Of a stretch of 64,000 bases of DNA, positions 10,358 through 21,779 are shown one piece after another. Location: positions 47,104,505-47,168,504 of the forward strand of contig OX328104.1 of assembly GCA_946811185.2 (NCBI GenBank), written 5' to 3'. How positions within the stretch are numbered: position 1 is the first letter of the stretch; the number at the start of each line of letters is the position of its first letter. The DNA comes from Hippopus hippopus (Eukaryota; Mollusca; Bivalvia; Cardiida; Cardiidae). The notes beneath the pieces are model-generated. The model saw only the letters and a program-made list of their open reading frames with translations. It ran no database searches and was not told the DNA's origin. Made by a program: the position numbers and the translations under genes.

Positions 10358-10548
10358 AATGATAACCCACAGAGTACCGAAAAAGCAAAACAGACAAAAA
10401 AAAAGACCTGTATAACAACAATTACCAGGTTGCTGTAGTCCTGAATGTCTCAGTAAAGCAACAAGTGTAGATCAATCAAACTTTATATCTTGTGCATCTT
10501 TGATCAACACTTGCTGTAAAGGCAAGAGAAGTAATGTGAAAGACAAGG

Positions 10549-10783
10549 ATAAACCGGTTACCACACAAACTTGACTTTTAACGACCTTGAAGAAGAGGCT
10601 TTTAAAAACATTGTGGGAAAAGGAGAAAATGCTGGTAACCAGCATTTTCTCCTTTTCCCACAATGTTTTCTACCCTATCAAAGACAAATTTCAGCATTTG
10701 AGCCACCTTTGATTTTTCATCAGATTCTACAAATGCTTTCAATTTGGACAAGTCCAAAATTTTGCCGTTTGGTAAAGAGTTGA
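10549..10783 (-). mobile_element. PalA MITE, full length
   Basis: Left end decayed (AACCGGTTACCACACAAAC), right end TTTGGTAAAGAGTTGA. The central palindrome is fully intact, ACATTGTGGGAAAAGG and its complement around GCTGGTAACCAGC. Confidence 0.93.
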
Positions 10784-11079
10784 TGATATTGATACCTAGT
10801 GAAAACCCAAACATTTTCACCCCCTCAAATACGAAATACGCATCTCATGTCTGGATGATCTATTTGTAGTAAATGACGTAAGACCACAATATGTGGGAGA
10901 GTCATTTTCAAGAACATAATTAGATTTGTTATCATTTAATATTTATAAAAAATACCAGCTTGCAACACATGGCTGTATTAGTACAGTCCTTTTTCAGGAG
11001 ATCATCTTAAAACAATAAGGATTTTCACATGTTGATTATCAGATCTAGTTCCCAGTTTATTTGATCATCCAAAATATGT

Positions 11080-11336
11080 GAGCCATGCTCTGTGAAAAGG
11101 GGGCTTAGTACATTTGCAAAAAGTATCGACCTATGTCAGCCTGCGCAGGCTGACATGAGATGAAACTTTTTGCTATTTGTATAGTAACTGTATCTGCATG
11201 TCAAAGTGTCACTCTACCGTGTGATTCAGTGAGCTTTTAGACAAAACAAATTTTATGGATCCATAATTATATAATAATTGCTTGGTATAATGCATCACAG
11301 CGATCTATTTAACCCCATTTTGCCAGAACATGGCTC
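11080..11336 (+). mobile_element. PalD MITE with ATGT target duplication
   Basis: GAGCCATGCTCTGTGAAAAG to GCCAGAACATGGCTC, flanked by ATGT at 11076-11079 and 11337-11340; contains GTCAGCCTGCGCAGGCTGAC. Confidence 0.9.
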
Positions 11337-11340
11337 ATGT

Positions 11341-11760
11341 GTTAGAGAAGAATTAAATTCACAACTAGATAGCCAGCCAAGAATGGACAAAAAACAGATG
11401 CTTTTTAACGAAAAATGCTGACAGAACAGCCCTGGAATTTGGTGCTCTCGGGAAAAACAGATTTTCAATAAGTAAACAATTAGTGAACAGTCATGTTCAT
11501 GTTAAGTATAATTGTGTCACTTGGTAAGGGTTAAACCAGATTTTTTTGACGTAGAAATAAAATTTAAATGATTCTTACAAACAATCGGTAATATTGCGTA
11601 GAAACATAAATTATACAATAATAAATTATACAATAATTCCAAAGTTTATAATACTTGGTTTGTGTTGCTGTTTTCTTTTATTTTTTATGTTTGTACATGT
11701 GACACAATATCAACCAAGGTTTAAGTATACAATCCAACATAAGATCTCAGTCTGAAAATT
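11341..11760. other. No recognised feature
   Basis: AT-rich; a PalA-like terminus (TTGGTAAGGGTTAAAC at about 11521) stands alone. Confidence 0.4.
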
Positions 11761-12023
11761 TTAACCCTTAGAGCCCTGAATAAACTGCACAGAAATTTGT
11801 ATCTTAGAAGTACAACCCAAATAACTGCAATTTCATGGTTACTTTTGTCTACATTATATCAGCAAAGTGGACAGTGTAGTTTAAAGTGGTTACTTTTGTC
11901 TACATTATATCAGCAATGTGGACAGTGTAGTTTAAAGATCAGGCTGCATGTTTTGTGCAGCCTGATCTTGATCTAAACTGGTTGCAAAGGCAACTATAGT
12001 TGTGAAAGGTGCTTTAAGGGTAT
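11761..12023 (-). mobile_element. PalB MITE with internal 50-bp duplication
   Basis: TTAACCCTTAGAGCCCTG to GTGAAAGGTGCTTTAAGGGTA. A block beginning TGGTTACTTTTGTCTACATT occurs twice in tandem (about 11837 and 11887) just before the GATCAGGCTGCATG palindrome. Confidence 0.85.
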
Positions 12024-12310
12024 TGAGAAACAGTTATGCTTCACAAGCTTCTTGTTGCTTTCATATTAACCCAAATTTCTCAAGCAACTATGAGGCTGAG
12101 CGCCTGGAAAACACTGTGAAAAAGCATTTTCTCTTTTCTTGAATATCTTTTTTGTCCACTTGTAGCTACTACATCTTATCCAGACTATCTCTGAAGTTCT
12201 TGGACAGAAAGATCATTGATCGGACTTTATTTTCTATGCAGACTGATCTTGATCTATACTTTCTGTTAAAACCACATAACGGTACATGTAAATCTGCCCT
12301 TAGCATGGTA

Positions 12311-12525
12311 TTACCTTAAGAGTACCAGATAAACCAATAAAAATATTCATTTAAAAAAAAAAAGCCATCCAAATAACTGCTGTTTTTAGGTTGCTCTTTG
12401 CCAGAATTTCTCAGGATAGCAGACGATGTAGGTCCAAGATCTGACTGCACATTCTGTGCAGTCTGATTATGATCAATAGTGACTGAAAAAGCAAGTTTGG
12501 GTGTGAAAAGCACTCAAAGACTTCA
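12311..12525 (-). mobile_element. PalB MITE, degenerate
   Basis: GAGTACCAGATAAACC, CCAAATAACTGC, palindrome CTGACTGCAC...GTGCAGTCTGAT, GGTGTGAAAAGCACTCAAAG. Confidence 0.7.
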
Positions 12526-13070
12526 GTTACAGGTAATCTCTGCAAATTGCTTGCTTATGTCTCCCAAAGTTGTGTGAAGCAAGACAGTTATGCAACATTA
12601 GATTGCCATCGATACTTGTTTTGTGGCTTCTTTAATATGCATTCAATGGCAAAAACTCCCAAGAGCCTCTTTCATAACCGAGATATGTCATCTTGTTTAT
12701 ATTCAAACTCATAAAATTCATAAAGTATGAACTTTGCATACTTCCTTCTTTTTCGGACAGCTGAGGAAAAGGACAGAAAATGTGGGCCGTAATTTCCTTT
12801 TGTTACAGAAATAATCAATGAAGCATTGTGACTTGAATGCTGAAAATTGGCTCCTGTTGAAAAATGTTAGTATTTGCCACAGTGTTTTCCTAAGTGTTTG
12901 TTAGCAGATGCCTGAGAAAGTTTCTGTATTAGGGAAAAGGATCCAGTGCTACCTGTTAATGGATTTGATGTCATACTTTTGTGTTTATGATTTCATTTCT
13001 GTAACCATACCTTTATGATTATCATTTCATTTCTCACAGTAGCCATACCTGAGAATGTTTTTCTTAACCT
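12526..13070. other. No recognised feature
   Basis: No open frame or shared repeat seen. Confidence 0.45.
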
Positions 13071-13294
13071 TTAACTCTTTACAAAATTACAAAACTTTGG
13101 ACAGAACCTAATTGAAAGCATTTGCAGATAACAAATTGAATGTAGCTCAGGTGTTGGAATTTGTTGTTGAGGGGTACAAAACAATTTGGGAAAAGGAGAA
13201 AATACTGGTCACCAGCATTTTCTTCTTTTCCTAAAATGTTTTCAAAAGACTTCTCCCACAGGTTTGTTAAAAGTTGGGATTGTGTGGTTAAGGA
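13071..13294 (+). mobile_element. PalA MITE, first of a three-copy chain
   Basis: TTAACTCTTTACAAAATTAC to TTGTGTGGTTAAGG; hairpin centre ACTGGTCACCAGC. Confidence 0.88.
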
Positions 13295-13494
13295 AAAACC
13301 AAACAATCCTGAATTTTAACGACCCTATGGCAGAGGGTTTTTAAAAACATGGGAAAAGAAAAAAAAAAATCTGGTAGCCAGCATTTTTTCCTTTTCCCAC
13401 ACAATTGTTTTCAGCTGTATACAGACAACCCTATCATGTTGAGAAAAATAAATTTTGTTACCCATGAATGCTTTCAGTTTGGGTTAGTCTCTAG
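13292..13494 (-). mobile_element. PalA MITE, second of chain, truncated
   Basis: CCAAACAATCCTGAATTTTAACG start; ends in TTTGGGTTAGTCTC, where the next copy begins without either terminus. Confidence 0.8.
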
Positions 13495-13704
13495 TTTTAA
13501 TGACCCTGAGGAAGAGGACTGTTGAAAACATTGTAGGGAAAAGGAGACAATGCTTGTAACTAGCATTTTCTCCTGTACCACAATGTTTTCTACAGACAGT
13601 TTTTACAGACAACTTCCTTTATGTGAAACACATCTGATTGGTATTCTGTAAACACTTTCAGTTTGAGCAAATCTAAAATTTTATTGTTTGGTAAAGACTA
13701 AAAT
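13495..13704 (-). mobile_element. PalA MITE, third of chain, left end lost
   Basis: Starts TTTTAATGACCCTGAGGAAG and ends TTGTTTGGTAAAGACTAAAA. Confidence 0.82.
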
Positions 13705-13876
13705 CAGTACCCACAGGAGACTTCTTGCAGCAGAAGCAATATCAGGAGGAACAATATTTCTCTCCTTTTGTCACAGTTTTTTTTTCACCTTTTTCTGTTA
13801 TATTCACATTGATTGTCTGTATTGTACAAGGTTGTTTTCATTCATCTGCTGTAAATTGTTTTCAGAAGGCAGTATT

Positions 13877-14599
13877 TTTACTCACCTGAGCACAAAGTGC
13901 TCAAGGTGAGCTTTTGTGATTATGCTGTGTCTGTTGTTTGTTGTCCATCATACATGTCCCCTGTCAACTTTTACCTTGAATAATGCTCTAGAGGCTACAT
14001 TTTTAGTCCAATACTTGTGACACTTGGTCAGAATGTTTGTCTTGATGATATCTTGGAAGACTTTGAAAAATGGTTAACGTCAGGTCAATAACTAGGTCAC
14101 GTTGTCAATCTTTGCAAAACGATTTGTACACTATAGGGGCTACAATTTCAGTCCAATTCTCAGGAAAGTTTGTAAGAATATTTGTCTTGATGTTCTTATA
14201 GAGATTAGGAAGGGTTATTTTGGGTCGAAAAGGCCCAGGGCCCCGTTTTACTAAGGTAGTTAGGAACAAAATTTGCGTACGTTTTACGTAACTATAGTAT
14301 GGTGGCATATTTCTGCCACGAGATACGAGATAATTATCATGATTATTTTAGAAAACTATTGCGGTAAATCAAAGTTTCCTGCAAATTTCATCTAGATAGA
14401 ATGAAAAGATAAACTTTCCAGGAAACTTTGATTTATCGCAATAGTTTTCTAAAATAATCATGATAGTTATCTCGTATCTCGTGGCAGAAACATGCCATCA
14501 TACTATAGTTATGTAAAACTTACGCAAATTTTGTTCCTAACTACCTTAGTAAAACGGGGCCCAGGTGAATGACTTTAGGGCCATCATGGTCCTCTTGTT
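13877..14599 (+). mobile_element. F2 Helentron-like element carrying a foldback insertion
   Basis: Starts CTCACCTGAGCACAAAGTGC with a CTCAAGGTGAG partner, includes one 146-bp unit (GGTCAGAATGTTTGTCTTGA), and ends AGGGCCATCATGGTCCTCTTG. Without the foldback it would be about 400 bases. Confidence 0.78.
14238..14562. mobile_element. Perfect-arm foldback MITE, GGGCCCCGTTTTAC ends
   Basis: About 160-base arms with only a few differences: GGGCCCCGTTTTACTAAGG...AAGTTTCCTG and its complement. The undisturbed F2 sequence is expected to read AAAGGCTCAGGTGAGCGAC, so the target was near GGCCCAG; termini overlap it and exact duplication length is ambiguous (3-5 bases). GGGCCC termini suggest a PIF/Harbinger type. 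Confidence 0.85.
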
Positions 14600-14871
14600 T
14601 ATGTTTGTCTTTAATTGTTTCATGATAAGTTACTGTTTTAAGCTCCAGATTAATAATTGAGACTTTCTCAATTAGGAAAACAGACCACAGCCATTTAATT
14701 TCAGGGATTTTTAGCCAGAGTTCTTCACAATATAGCAGACAGTGTTGGTTGAAGATAAGACAGCACCTGCACTTCTGTGCAGGTTGACTTAAAGTGATCT
14801 ACACTGTCTGCAAAAGGCAGTCTGATCTATCTTCATTGTTAACAAAAATAACAAAAATTGTGCATGGCCCT

Positions 14872-15062
14872 TTCAGTGGTAGTGACATGGCAAGGCTAGT
14901 GGTACAGGCACAGTGAGTTCAAACCAAGTCTTTTATGTGGGAAAGCAGCCAGTGACTTGGGAAGAATATCATGCAAAGTACTAGTAACAAAAACTCCAAG
15001 AAAGCATGGAAAGGTGAACAGTGGCCCCAATTATAAAACCTGAAATAATGTTGGAAACAATG
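14872..15062 (+). mobile_element. SINE, decayed head
   Basis: GTGGGAAAGCAGCCAGTGACTTGG, GAATATCATGCAAAGTACTAG, AACTCCAAGAAAGCATGG and GTTAAATAC follow a head that keeps GAGTTCAAACC, a B-box relic. Confidence 0.7.
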
Positions 15063-15269
15063 TTAAATACAGGTACCGTACAAAAAAAACCCCAATCAAA
15101 TCAAGGCTTTATCATCTTTATTTCAGGGATTGATGCTCAGTTATTGTTGACAATATCAGCATATTTTCATGTAAACTTTTTAACCCATTATTATCATTGG
15201 TAATTATTCCTCATCTGAGAGTTCCATAATTACACTGACATTAGGAGTTCACAGGGAATGTTCAGCCAC

Positions 15270-15481
15270 TTAACTCTTAGACTGCTAAGCGTGACTCACT
15301 GACCTTTTGCAGACGGTGTAGACCAAGGTAAGACTGCATAGAACATGCAGTCTGATCTTGGATCTATACTGTCTGATAAGGAGATATATTTCTCAAAAAA
15401 ATTAGTTTGAAGTGGCATTATTTAGGCTTTTACATTTGGCTTGAAGGTTCCATTTAAGTTATTTGGCAGGATAAGGGTTAA
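15270..15481 (-). mobile_element. PalC MITE, TTAA both ends
   Basis: TTAACTCTTAGACTGCTAAGCG to TTGGCAGGATAAGGGTTAA; palindrome AGACTGCATAGAACATGCAG. Its right TTAA is the left TTAA of a PalA copy. Confidence 0.9.
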
Positions 15482-15615
15482 CCCTTTATCACACTGCAAA
15501 ATTTTTAGACTGGTTCAAATTGCAGACAACAAATTAACATGGCTCAAATGATAGATTTTTTTTTTTTGGAAAGGAAGAAAACATTATGAGAAAAGGAGAA
15601 ATGCTGGTTACTATA
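15478..15615 (+). mobile_element. PalA left half
   Basis: TTAACCCTTTATCACACTGC to GAGAAATGCTGGTTAC, ending at the hairpin tip. Confidence 0.85.
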
Positions 15616-15670
15616 ATAGAGTGCCTTTCATAACATTAGGTGAAATTTTTGGGTCTGGCTCTCCAAGGCT

Positions 15671-15882
15671 TTACCCTTAAAGTGCCTTTCACAACTATAG
15701 TTGCTTTTGCGGCCAGTATAGATCAAGATCAGGCTGCACAAAATGTGCAGCCAGATCTTTGATCTACACTGTCCGCTTTGCTGTAACACTGTCAACAAAA
15801 GCAACCATGAAATTGCAATTATTTGGGTCGCATTCCGAAGATGAAAATTCCTGATTGGTTTATTTGGTGCTATAAGGGTTAG
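15671..15882 (+). mobile_element. PalB MITE
   Basis: TTACCCTTAAAGTGCCTTTC to TTTGGTGCTATAAGGGTTAG with the palindrome AGGCTGCACAAAATGTGCAG. A partial PalB start (AGAGTGCCTTTCATAAC) precedes it at 15618. Confidence 0.9.
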
Positions 15883-16145
15883 AAGTTTTCCGGTAATGCT
15901 TTAATCATCTTGTTTTTGTTACAGTTACCCATAATTCTTTAATTACCTTGTTTTTGTTACCTACCAGTATCTTTGAAGTTTCAATTTACCTTTAGGACAA
16001 ATGTCCGTTTCTTTTAGTACAACATTTTATGCCAAATGATCATAAATGCTGATACACCGTGAAACAATATTTTTTCTTTCATTGTTATATGAAAATTGCA
16101 TTCTCACACCTGACATTGTGTAGAACATGCCATACAATATGCAGT
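15883..16145. other. No recognised feature
   Basis: Contains a short repeated phrase (TTTAATTACCTTGTTTTTGTTAC and an earlier near copy around 15900-15960) and nothing else. Confidence 0.4.
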
Positions 16146-16439
16146 ATAGTGCAGTGTTGTGCCTCGGCCAAAATTTTTGGGGGACACAGGTGTCCCCCTA
16201 CCTTAATTTCAAGGGGACACTAGAAAAATCTAGGGGACACACTAAATATAACTAGTTTTTACCCGGAGGTCGAAGAAGCCGATGGTTCGGTATCTGCGCC
16301 GGTGGATGTTCACTGGTCACCGTCAGGATCAGATGGCGCGATCGATTTGGGGTTTTCAACAGTCCTCTGCGATTCAATTTCGTCTGCAACTTTTCTATTT
16401 TTAGCTCCACTGGCCGAAGGCCAGCGGGCTTATGTCATG

Positions 16440-16505
16440 GCCTGTTGTCCGTCGTGCGTCCGTCCGTCCGTCAGTCTGTCCGTCCGTCCGTCCGTCCGTC
16501 CGTCT
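16440..16505. repeat. CCGT-rich tandem satellite
   Basis: GTCCGTCCGTCCGTCCGT-type repeat typical of the F1 5' region. Confidence 0.9.
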
Positions 16506-18084
16506 TCTTCTCTGAAACTACCCATCCAATTTTGATGAAACTTCACAGAAATGATCCTGCCATGGTCCTCTTCAGAATTTCTTGAAAAAATTTAATTCCT
16601 TCAAAAACTCTGGTTGCCATGGCAACAAAACTGAAAAATTTTGAAAATCTTTGAAAATCTTCTTGTCTGAAACCGTAAGGCCAAGGGCTACCAAATTTGG
16701 CATGTAGCTTTATCTAGTGGACCTCTACCAAGTTTCTTCAATTTATAGCCCTGGGGTCAAAATTGGCCCCGCCCCGGGGGTTACAAGTTATACATGGGCT
16801 TATTTAGGGAGAACTTTAAAATTCCTCTTCTACCTAGCCATAGGGCCTAGAGCTACCAAATTTGGCATGTAGCTTTATCTAGTGGACCTCTGCCAAGATT
16901 GTTCAAATTATAGCCCTGGGGTCAAATTAGGCCCTGCCCGGGGGTAACAAGTTTTACATGGGCTTATATAATAAGTTTTACATGAGCTTATATAGGGAGA
17001 ACTTTAAAATTCTTCTTTGACCTAGCCATGGGGCCTAGGGCGACCAAATTTGGCATGTAGCTTTATCTAGTGGACCTGTACCAAGGGTGTCCAAATTATA
17101 GCCGAGGGTCAAATTTGACTTCGCTCCGGGGGGTAACATGTTTTACATGGGCGGGCTTATATAGGAAAATCTTTCGCATCTAGCTATAAGGGCTAGGGCT
17201 ATCAAATTTTGCATTTAGCTTTATCTAGGGGGTCTCTATCAAGGGTGCCCAAATTATAGCCCGGGGGGTCAAATGTAGCCCCACCCCAGGGGGTCACAAG
17301 TTCTACATGGTCTTATATAAGGAAACTTTAATAATCTACTTGTACATAGCCATATTTAGGCCTAGGGCTACCAAATTTTGCATGTAACTTTATATAATGG
17401 GCCTCTACCAAGAGGGCCCAAATTTTAACTTTGGGGGTCAAGTTTGACTCCACACCAGGGGTCACAAGTTTTACATTGGCTTTTATAGTGAAAACTTGAT
17501 AAACCTGTGTCATGGATCACATATTTTACAGGGCCTTTTATTCAGCAAACTTGTTTTACATGACTTTTTATTGGGCAAGATTAAAAAATCTTTTTGTTTA
17601 TAACCACACATTCTAGTTTCATATTGTAGGTCTGGGGTCAAAATTGCCTTCATTCCAGGGATCGCAAGTTTAACATGGGCTTCAAAATATTGTCACTTCA
17701 ATTTAAACATTAATCAAGGGAAATAACTCTTTTAATGAAAGATAAAGTTCGTTACTATTTACCTCCCTTGATTATCAAGCTGCAGTGATACATGATTGGT
17801 GCTAGACAAGTTTTTTAGCTCCACTGGCCGAAGGCCAGCAGGCTTATGTTATGGCCCGTTGTCTGTTGTGCGTCCATCCGTATGTTAACTTTTTAGCTCA
17901 CTTGAGCACAACGTGCTCAAGGGGAGCTTTTAGGATCACCTGGTGTCCGTCGTGTGTCGTCAACAATTCTTTAAACATCAACTCCTCCTAAACCACTGGG
18001 CGGATTTGGACCAAACTTGGCTGGAATGTTCCTTGGAAGGTCCTCTTTAAAAACTGTTCACAGAATTTGATTCCATCAAAAACT

Positions 18085-18880
18085 CTGGTTGCCATTGCAA
18101 CCAAATGGAATTTTTTAGGGAATTCTTTAAAAATCTTCTCCTCTGAAACCACAGGTCAGATTTTGAAATAATTTCACAGATATGCTCCTTGGGTGACCCT
18201 TTTTAAAAATTGTTCGTAAAATTTTGATCCGTCAAAAAATGTGGCTCTGGTAAATGGGGGCTTCTTGCACCATATAGAAATGAAGGAATTCTTCAAAATT
18301 CTTCTTCTCTGAAACCGCTGGTCAGATTTCGAAATAATTTCACAGGATTGTTCCTTGGGTGACCCTTTTCAAAAACTGTTCGTAAAATTTTGATCCGTCA
18401 AAAAACGTGGCTCTGGTGAATGGGGGCTTCTTGCACTATACAGAAATGAAGGAATTCTTTAAAAATCTTCTCCTCTGAAACAGCAGGTCAGATTTTGAAA
18501 TAATTTCACAGGATTGTTGCTTGGGTGACCTTTTTCAAAAATTGTTCGTAAAATTTTGATCCGTCAAAAAATATGGCTCTGGTGAATGGGGGCTACTTGC
18601 ACTATATGGAAATTTAGAAATTCTTAAAAATTCTTCTTCTCTGAAACGACTGGTCAGAATTTGAAATATTTTCACAGAGATGTTCCTTGAATGACCCTTT
18701 CCAAAAATTTTTTGTGAAATTTTGATCTGTCAAGAAACACAGCTCTGGTGAATGGGGGCTACTAGCACTATAGGGAAATGAAGAAATTCTTAAAAATTCT
18801 TCTTCTCTGAAACTGCTGGTCAGATTTTGAAATAATTTCACAGAAATGTTTCTTGGATGACCCTTTTTAAAATGTTTGTG
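18085..18880. repeat. Tandem repeat, about 167-bp period, five units
   Basis: The phrase GAAATAATTTCACAG (or a close variant) recurs near 18165, 18331, 18498, 18663 and 18831, each followed by TTGGGTGACCC-like words and GGCTCTGGTGAATGGGGGC. Confidence 0.85.
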
Positions 18881-18914
18881 AACATAACTTAAGAAATCTC
18901 CGTGTACTGAGTCA

Positions 18915-19140
18915 TTAGGCCTGGGGCTACCAAATTTTGTGTGTGGCTTTATTTGGTGGTCCTCTACCAAGAGTACCCAAATTATAGCACTATGGTCGAA
19001 TTTGACCCCACCCCAGGGGTCAGATGTTAGACTACCAAATTTTTTGTGTGGCTTTACTTGGTGGTCCGCTACCAAGAGTACCCAAATTATAGCACTAAGG
19101 TCGAATTTGACCCCACCCCAGGGGTCAGAAATTTTACATT
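18915..19140. repeat. Two tandem units of about 112 bp
   Basis: GGCTACCAAATTTTGTGTGTGG...GACCCCACCCCAGGGGTCAG occurs twice with few differences; the reverse complement is open across both, which explains a 196-codon reverse frame that I do not regard as a gene. Confidence 0.85.
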
Positions 19141-20076
19141 GGCTTATGTAGTGAAATCTATTGAAACCACTCTTCCAATTTTGACCAAACTTTACAGATA
19201 TCATCTTGCTATGATGTTCTTTAGAATGTCTTCAAATAATTAACATCTGTTAAAAGCTATTGTTGCTATGGTTACAAAACTGAAAAGTATTGAAAAACGT
19301 CTAAAAATCTTTTCCAGAAGCATAATTTGGAATTCACTATAAATTGGCATATGCATGGTACTAAGCTTTACATATTTCAGATTCTTTGCTAAAAATTTGA
19401 TCTGGCAATGGACGTGGCTGCTGTGGGCTTGGCTTTATTAAAGATTATAACTGGTTATATGATTTAAGTTTACATACTGATAAAAGGAAATAACTCTTGT
19501 TCTGTCCATGCAAATATAAATGCACTCAAAACATTGCTGTTCCAGTACATTATAATTTATAGTCTGAAGTAAATTGTGAATATCTCCACATCGAAAAGAG
19601 TGTTATTGAAAACAAATCATCCTTTGGTTAGTTCTTTTCAGAGTTTATTATTGCATCTTGTATTGCCATGATGTCATGATGATGTCTTGAATATTTCATC
19701 TAATGGCCAACCTGCAATTTTGAAAATCAATACAGGATGGGGGCCATTATCAGCCCACATACAAGTATCTTTTATGTTAATCTGGTGGTCAAAGGTCGAG
19801 AGCTCTATGATGGGAAAATGTGTAAATGTTGTTACTCGTTAATGTTGTATAACCTTTGTGTATCCTTTTTTTGATAGAATGTATTGAAAATGAGACATAA
19901 CCACATTTTTTTTTATCTAGAAGAATGTACTGCTCAAGTCTATGATGATACATTAAACTGACCAACTTAGGATGGATGGTTGTCTGGCACAATCTGGTGA
20001 TGACAGCCTGACCAAGGCTATGATGCAAACCTTGAACTGAAGCTGCCAAAACAAGAAAACTTACCATATTCATATG

Positions 20077-20303
20077 TTAACTCTATACCAAACAATTAAC
20101 TTTTGGACTGAACTGAATTGAAAGCATTTGCAGACAACAAATTCCATGTACCTGAAATGAAGCTTTGTCTTTGATAGGGTAGAAAACATTGTGAGAAAAG
20201 GAGAAAATGCAAGTTACCAGCATTTTCTCCATTTCCCACAACGTTTTCAAAAGCTTTCTCTTTCTGAGTCGTTAAAAGTCAGGATTGTGTGGTAAAGGGT
20301 TAA
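20077..20303 (+). mobile_element. PalA MITE, nested in F1
   Basis: TTAACTCTATACCAAAC to GTGTGGTAAAGGGTTAA. Confidence 0.93.
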
Positions 20304-21039
20304 TCTATTTATTATTACATACCCATAGAGTAGCCCTACATCATTATTGCTTTACCAATATAGAACATATTTATATTTATTATTTCTGTAAGTGTATAAA
20401 GGGCCATCTCAAATATGTTAATCTGTACCGGGTGAGTGCCATTGGTGAATGATTCTTTGTATCGAACATTAAATAAAATAAAAGTATAAAATATTGCAAA
20501 CTTTTTTGTGAGATTTCATTTGAAATGTTTGGAATTGATTTCCACAAATAGAGGGGTATTTCATTGTCAATTACATGACCGATAAAATATGGGATAATAA
20601 GATAGTTACACTTCACCAATGCTGGAGAAGGGCCTCTTCTTGGGAGACATCAGCCTAGATGATCACCACTGTGCAATAGCCAGTGGAGCGATACAGGGCC
20701 ATCATGGCCTTCTTGTTAACATTTCTCGACATAAAGTCGGTCAGCCGCATCTGGCATTTCGCCATATTGTTTTATTGACAACGGTAAGAATGGTTTAAAT
20801 ATCGGATATCTGTTAAGCGACTTTATCTCAGTCAATTCCGCGGTCACAGTCTACGTCGTGCAGGTGCCCATTGTAATTAACACAATGTATGTAAATACCG
20901 AAAAGGACTCCAGATAAGGAAAATTTGGCGGATTTTCGTGAGCGCCCGACATCCCACAATGGCTTAGATTTTAAGGGACATTGTTTAAAAAATTGCGGGA
21001 ATCCCGCAATCCCGCGGCCTAGGCACAACACTGATAGTG

Positions 21040-21397
21040 CAATAGATAAGTAAAACGTAGGTAAATAGGAATATGGAAAATAAGACAGAAGCCCCAACAA
21101 GCAAATTGAGGGATTATACCATCAGGAATCAGCTTGTCAGTTGTCTGTAGACACTGTTTTGTGTCACCTATTTTCAACTGTTTGCCTGAAATTTTCATGG
21201 AGGCATCCACACGGTCTACTTGTGTACCTGCAATGTTTAGTGCAATTGAATGACCTTTACAGGTGTTGAGGCACTTTGATTTTTTCCCCTGATCTAGTGA
21301 TAGAGCTACCAGTTGGATGTATTCATTGGCATGTTACAGTGTTATATTATGAGCAATGACTTCAGTTCATAAATCTGGTTAAAATAAAATCTTTTTG
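21040..21397. other. No recognised feature
   Basis: Unique-looking sequence; no supported gene. Confidence 0.4.
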
Positions 21398-21484
21398 TTC
21401 CTTTACCACACAGTCCCAAGTTTTAACAACCCTTAGGAAGAAAGCTTTTTAAAAACATTGTGGGAAAGGAGAAATTGCTGGGTA
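21398..21484 (-). mobile_element. PalA left half
   Basis: CCTTTACCACACAGTCCCAAG through ACATTGTGGGAAAGGAG, ending at GCTGGGTAAGG. Confidence 0.8.
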
Positions 21485-21779
21485 AGGCAAGGCAATTTGT
21501 CTATCCATTACCTGCGCAAGTAGTCTAATCTTTGTTTTACAATCACTGAAATTTCACACATTACTCTAGATAACAGCACTGAAATGCAAAGTTTGGTTTT
21601 ATTGATCAGAATGACAATACCATTCTTTTCTCAGATGATTAACATCAAGTAAATTCTATTCTGTGTAGTAAATTAAGTTCTGCGCAGTATGATCTTGATC
21701 TAGTCTCTCTGCAAAAACATCTGAAGTTCAGCACTTCTTGAAGTGTTCAAAGGGTAAGTAATTGGTTAGGAAAAAGTTG

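Larger units (their letters stand above)
16402..20716 (+). mobile_element. Long F1 Helentron-like composite
   Basis: Begins TTAGCTCCACTGGCCGAAGG and ends AGCCAGTGGAGCGATACAGG...GGCCTTCTTGTT. Inside are a CCGT satellite, about five blocks of the GCTACCAAATTTGGCATGTAG type, a second F1 start at about 17817, an F2 start at about 17893, a 167-bp tandem array and a PalA copy. It is probably several F elements inserted end to end; no helicase or Rep motif was seen. Confidence 0.7.
16152..21033. mobile_element. CAGTGTTGTGCC terminal-inverted-repeat element split by F1
   Basis: Outer ends CAGTGTTGTGCCTCGGCC (16152) and GGCCTAGGCACAACACTG (ending 21033), flanked by ATAGTG at 16146-16151 and 21034-21039. 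Removing the F1 insert leaves about 570 bases that are less AT-rich, without transposase. CAG...CTG ends suggest a hAT-like element, but hAT normally makes 8-bp duplications, so the superfamily is left open. Confidence 0.8.

Noticed and set aside
14895..14925. Candidate FOCAD exon before exon A (frame ending ValGlnAlaGln before GTGAGT)
   Set aside because: The expected start-exon ending would be similar, but this is a decayed SINE head and no upstream coding sequence or start codon fits.
16302..16535. 77-codon + strand open frame
   Set aside because: It runs from the CAGTG element into the F1 CCGT satellite, giving a Ser-Val-Arg-Pro repeat; no gene evidence.
18614..19204. 196-codon reverse open frame
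   Set aside because: It spans the 167-bp and 112-bp tandem repeats of an F1 composite; repetition and composition explain its length, and no domain is visible.
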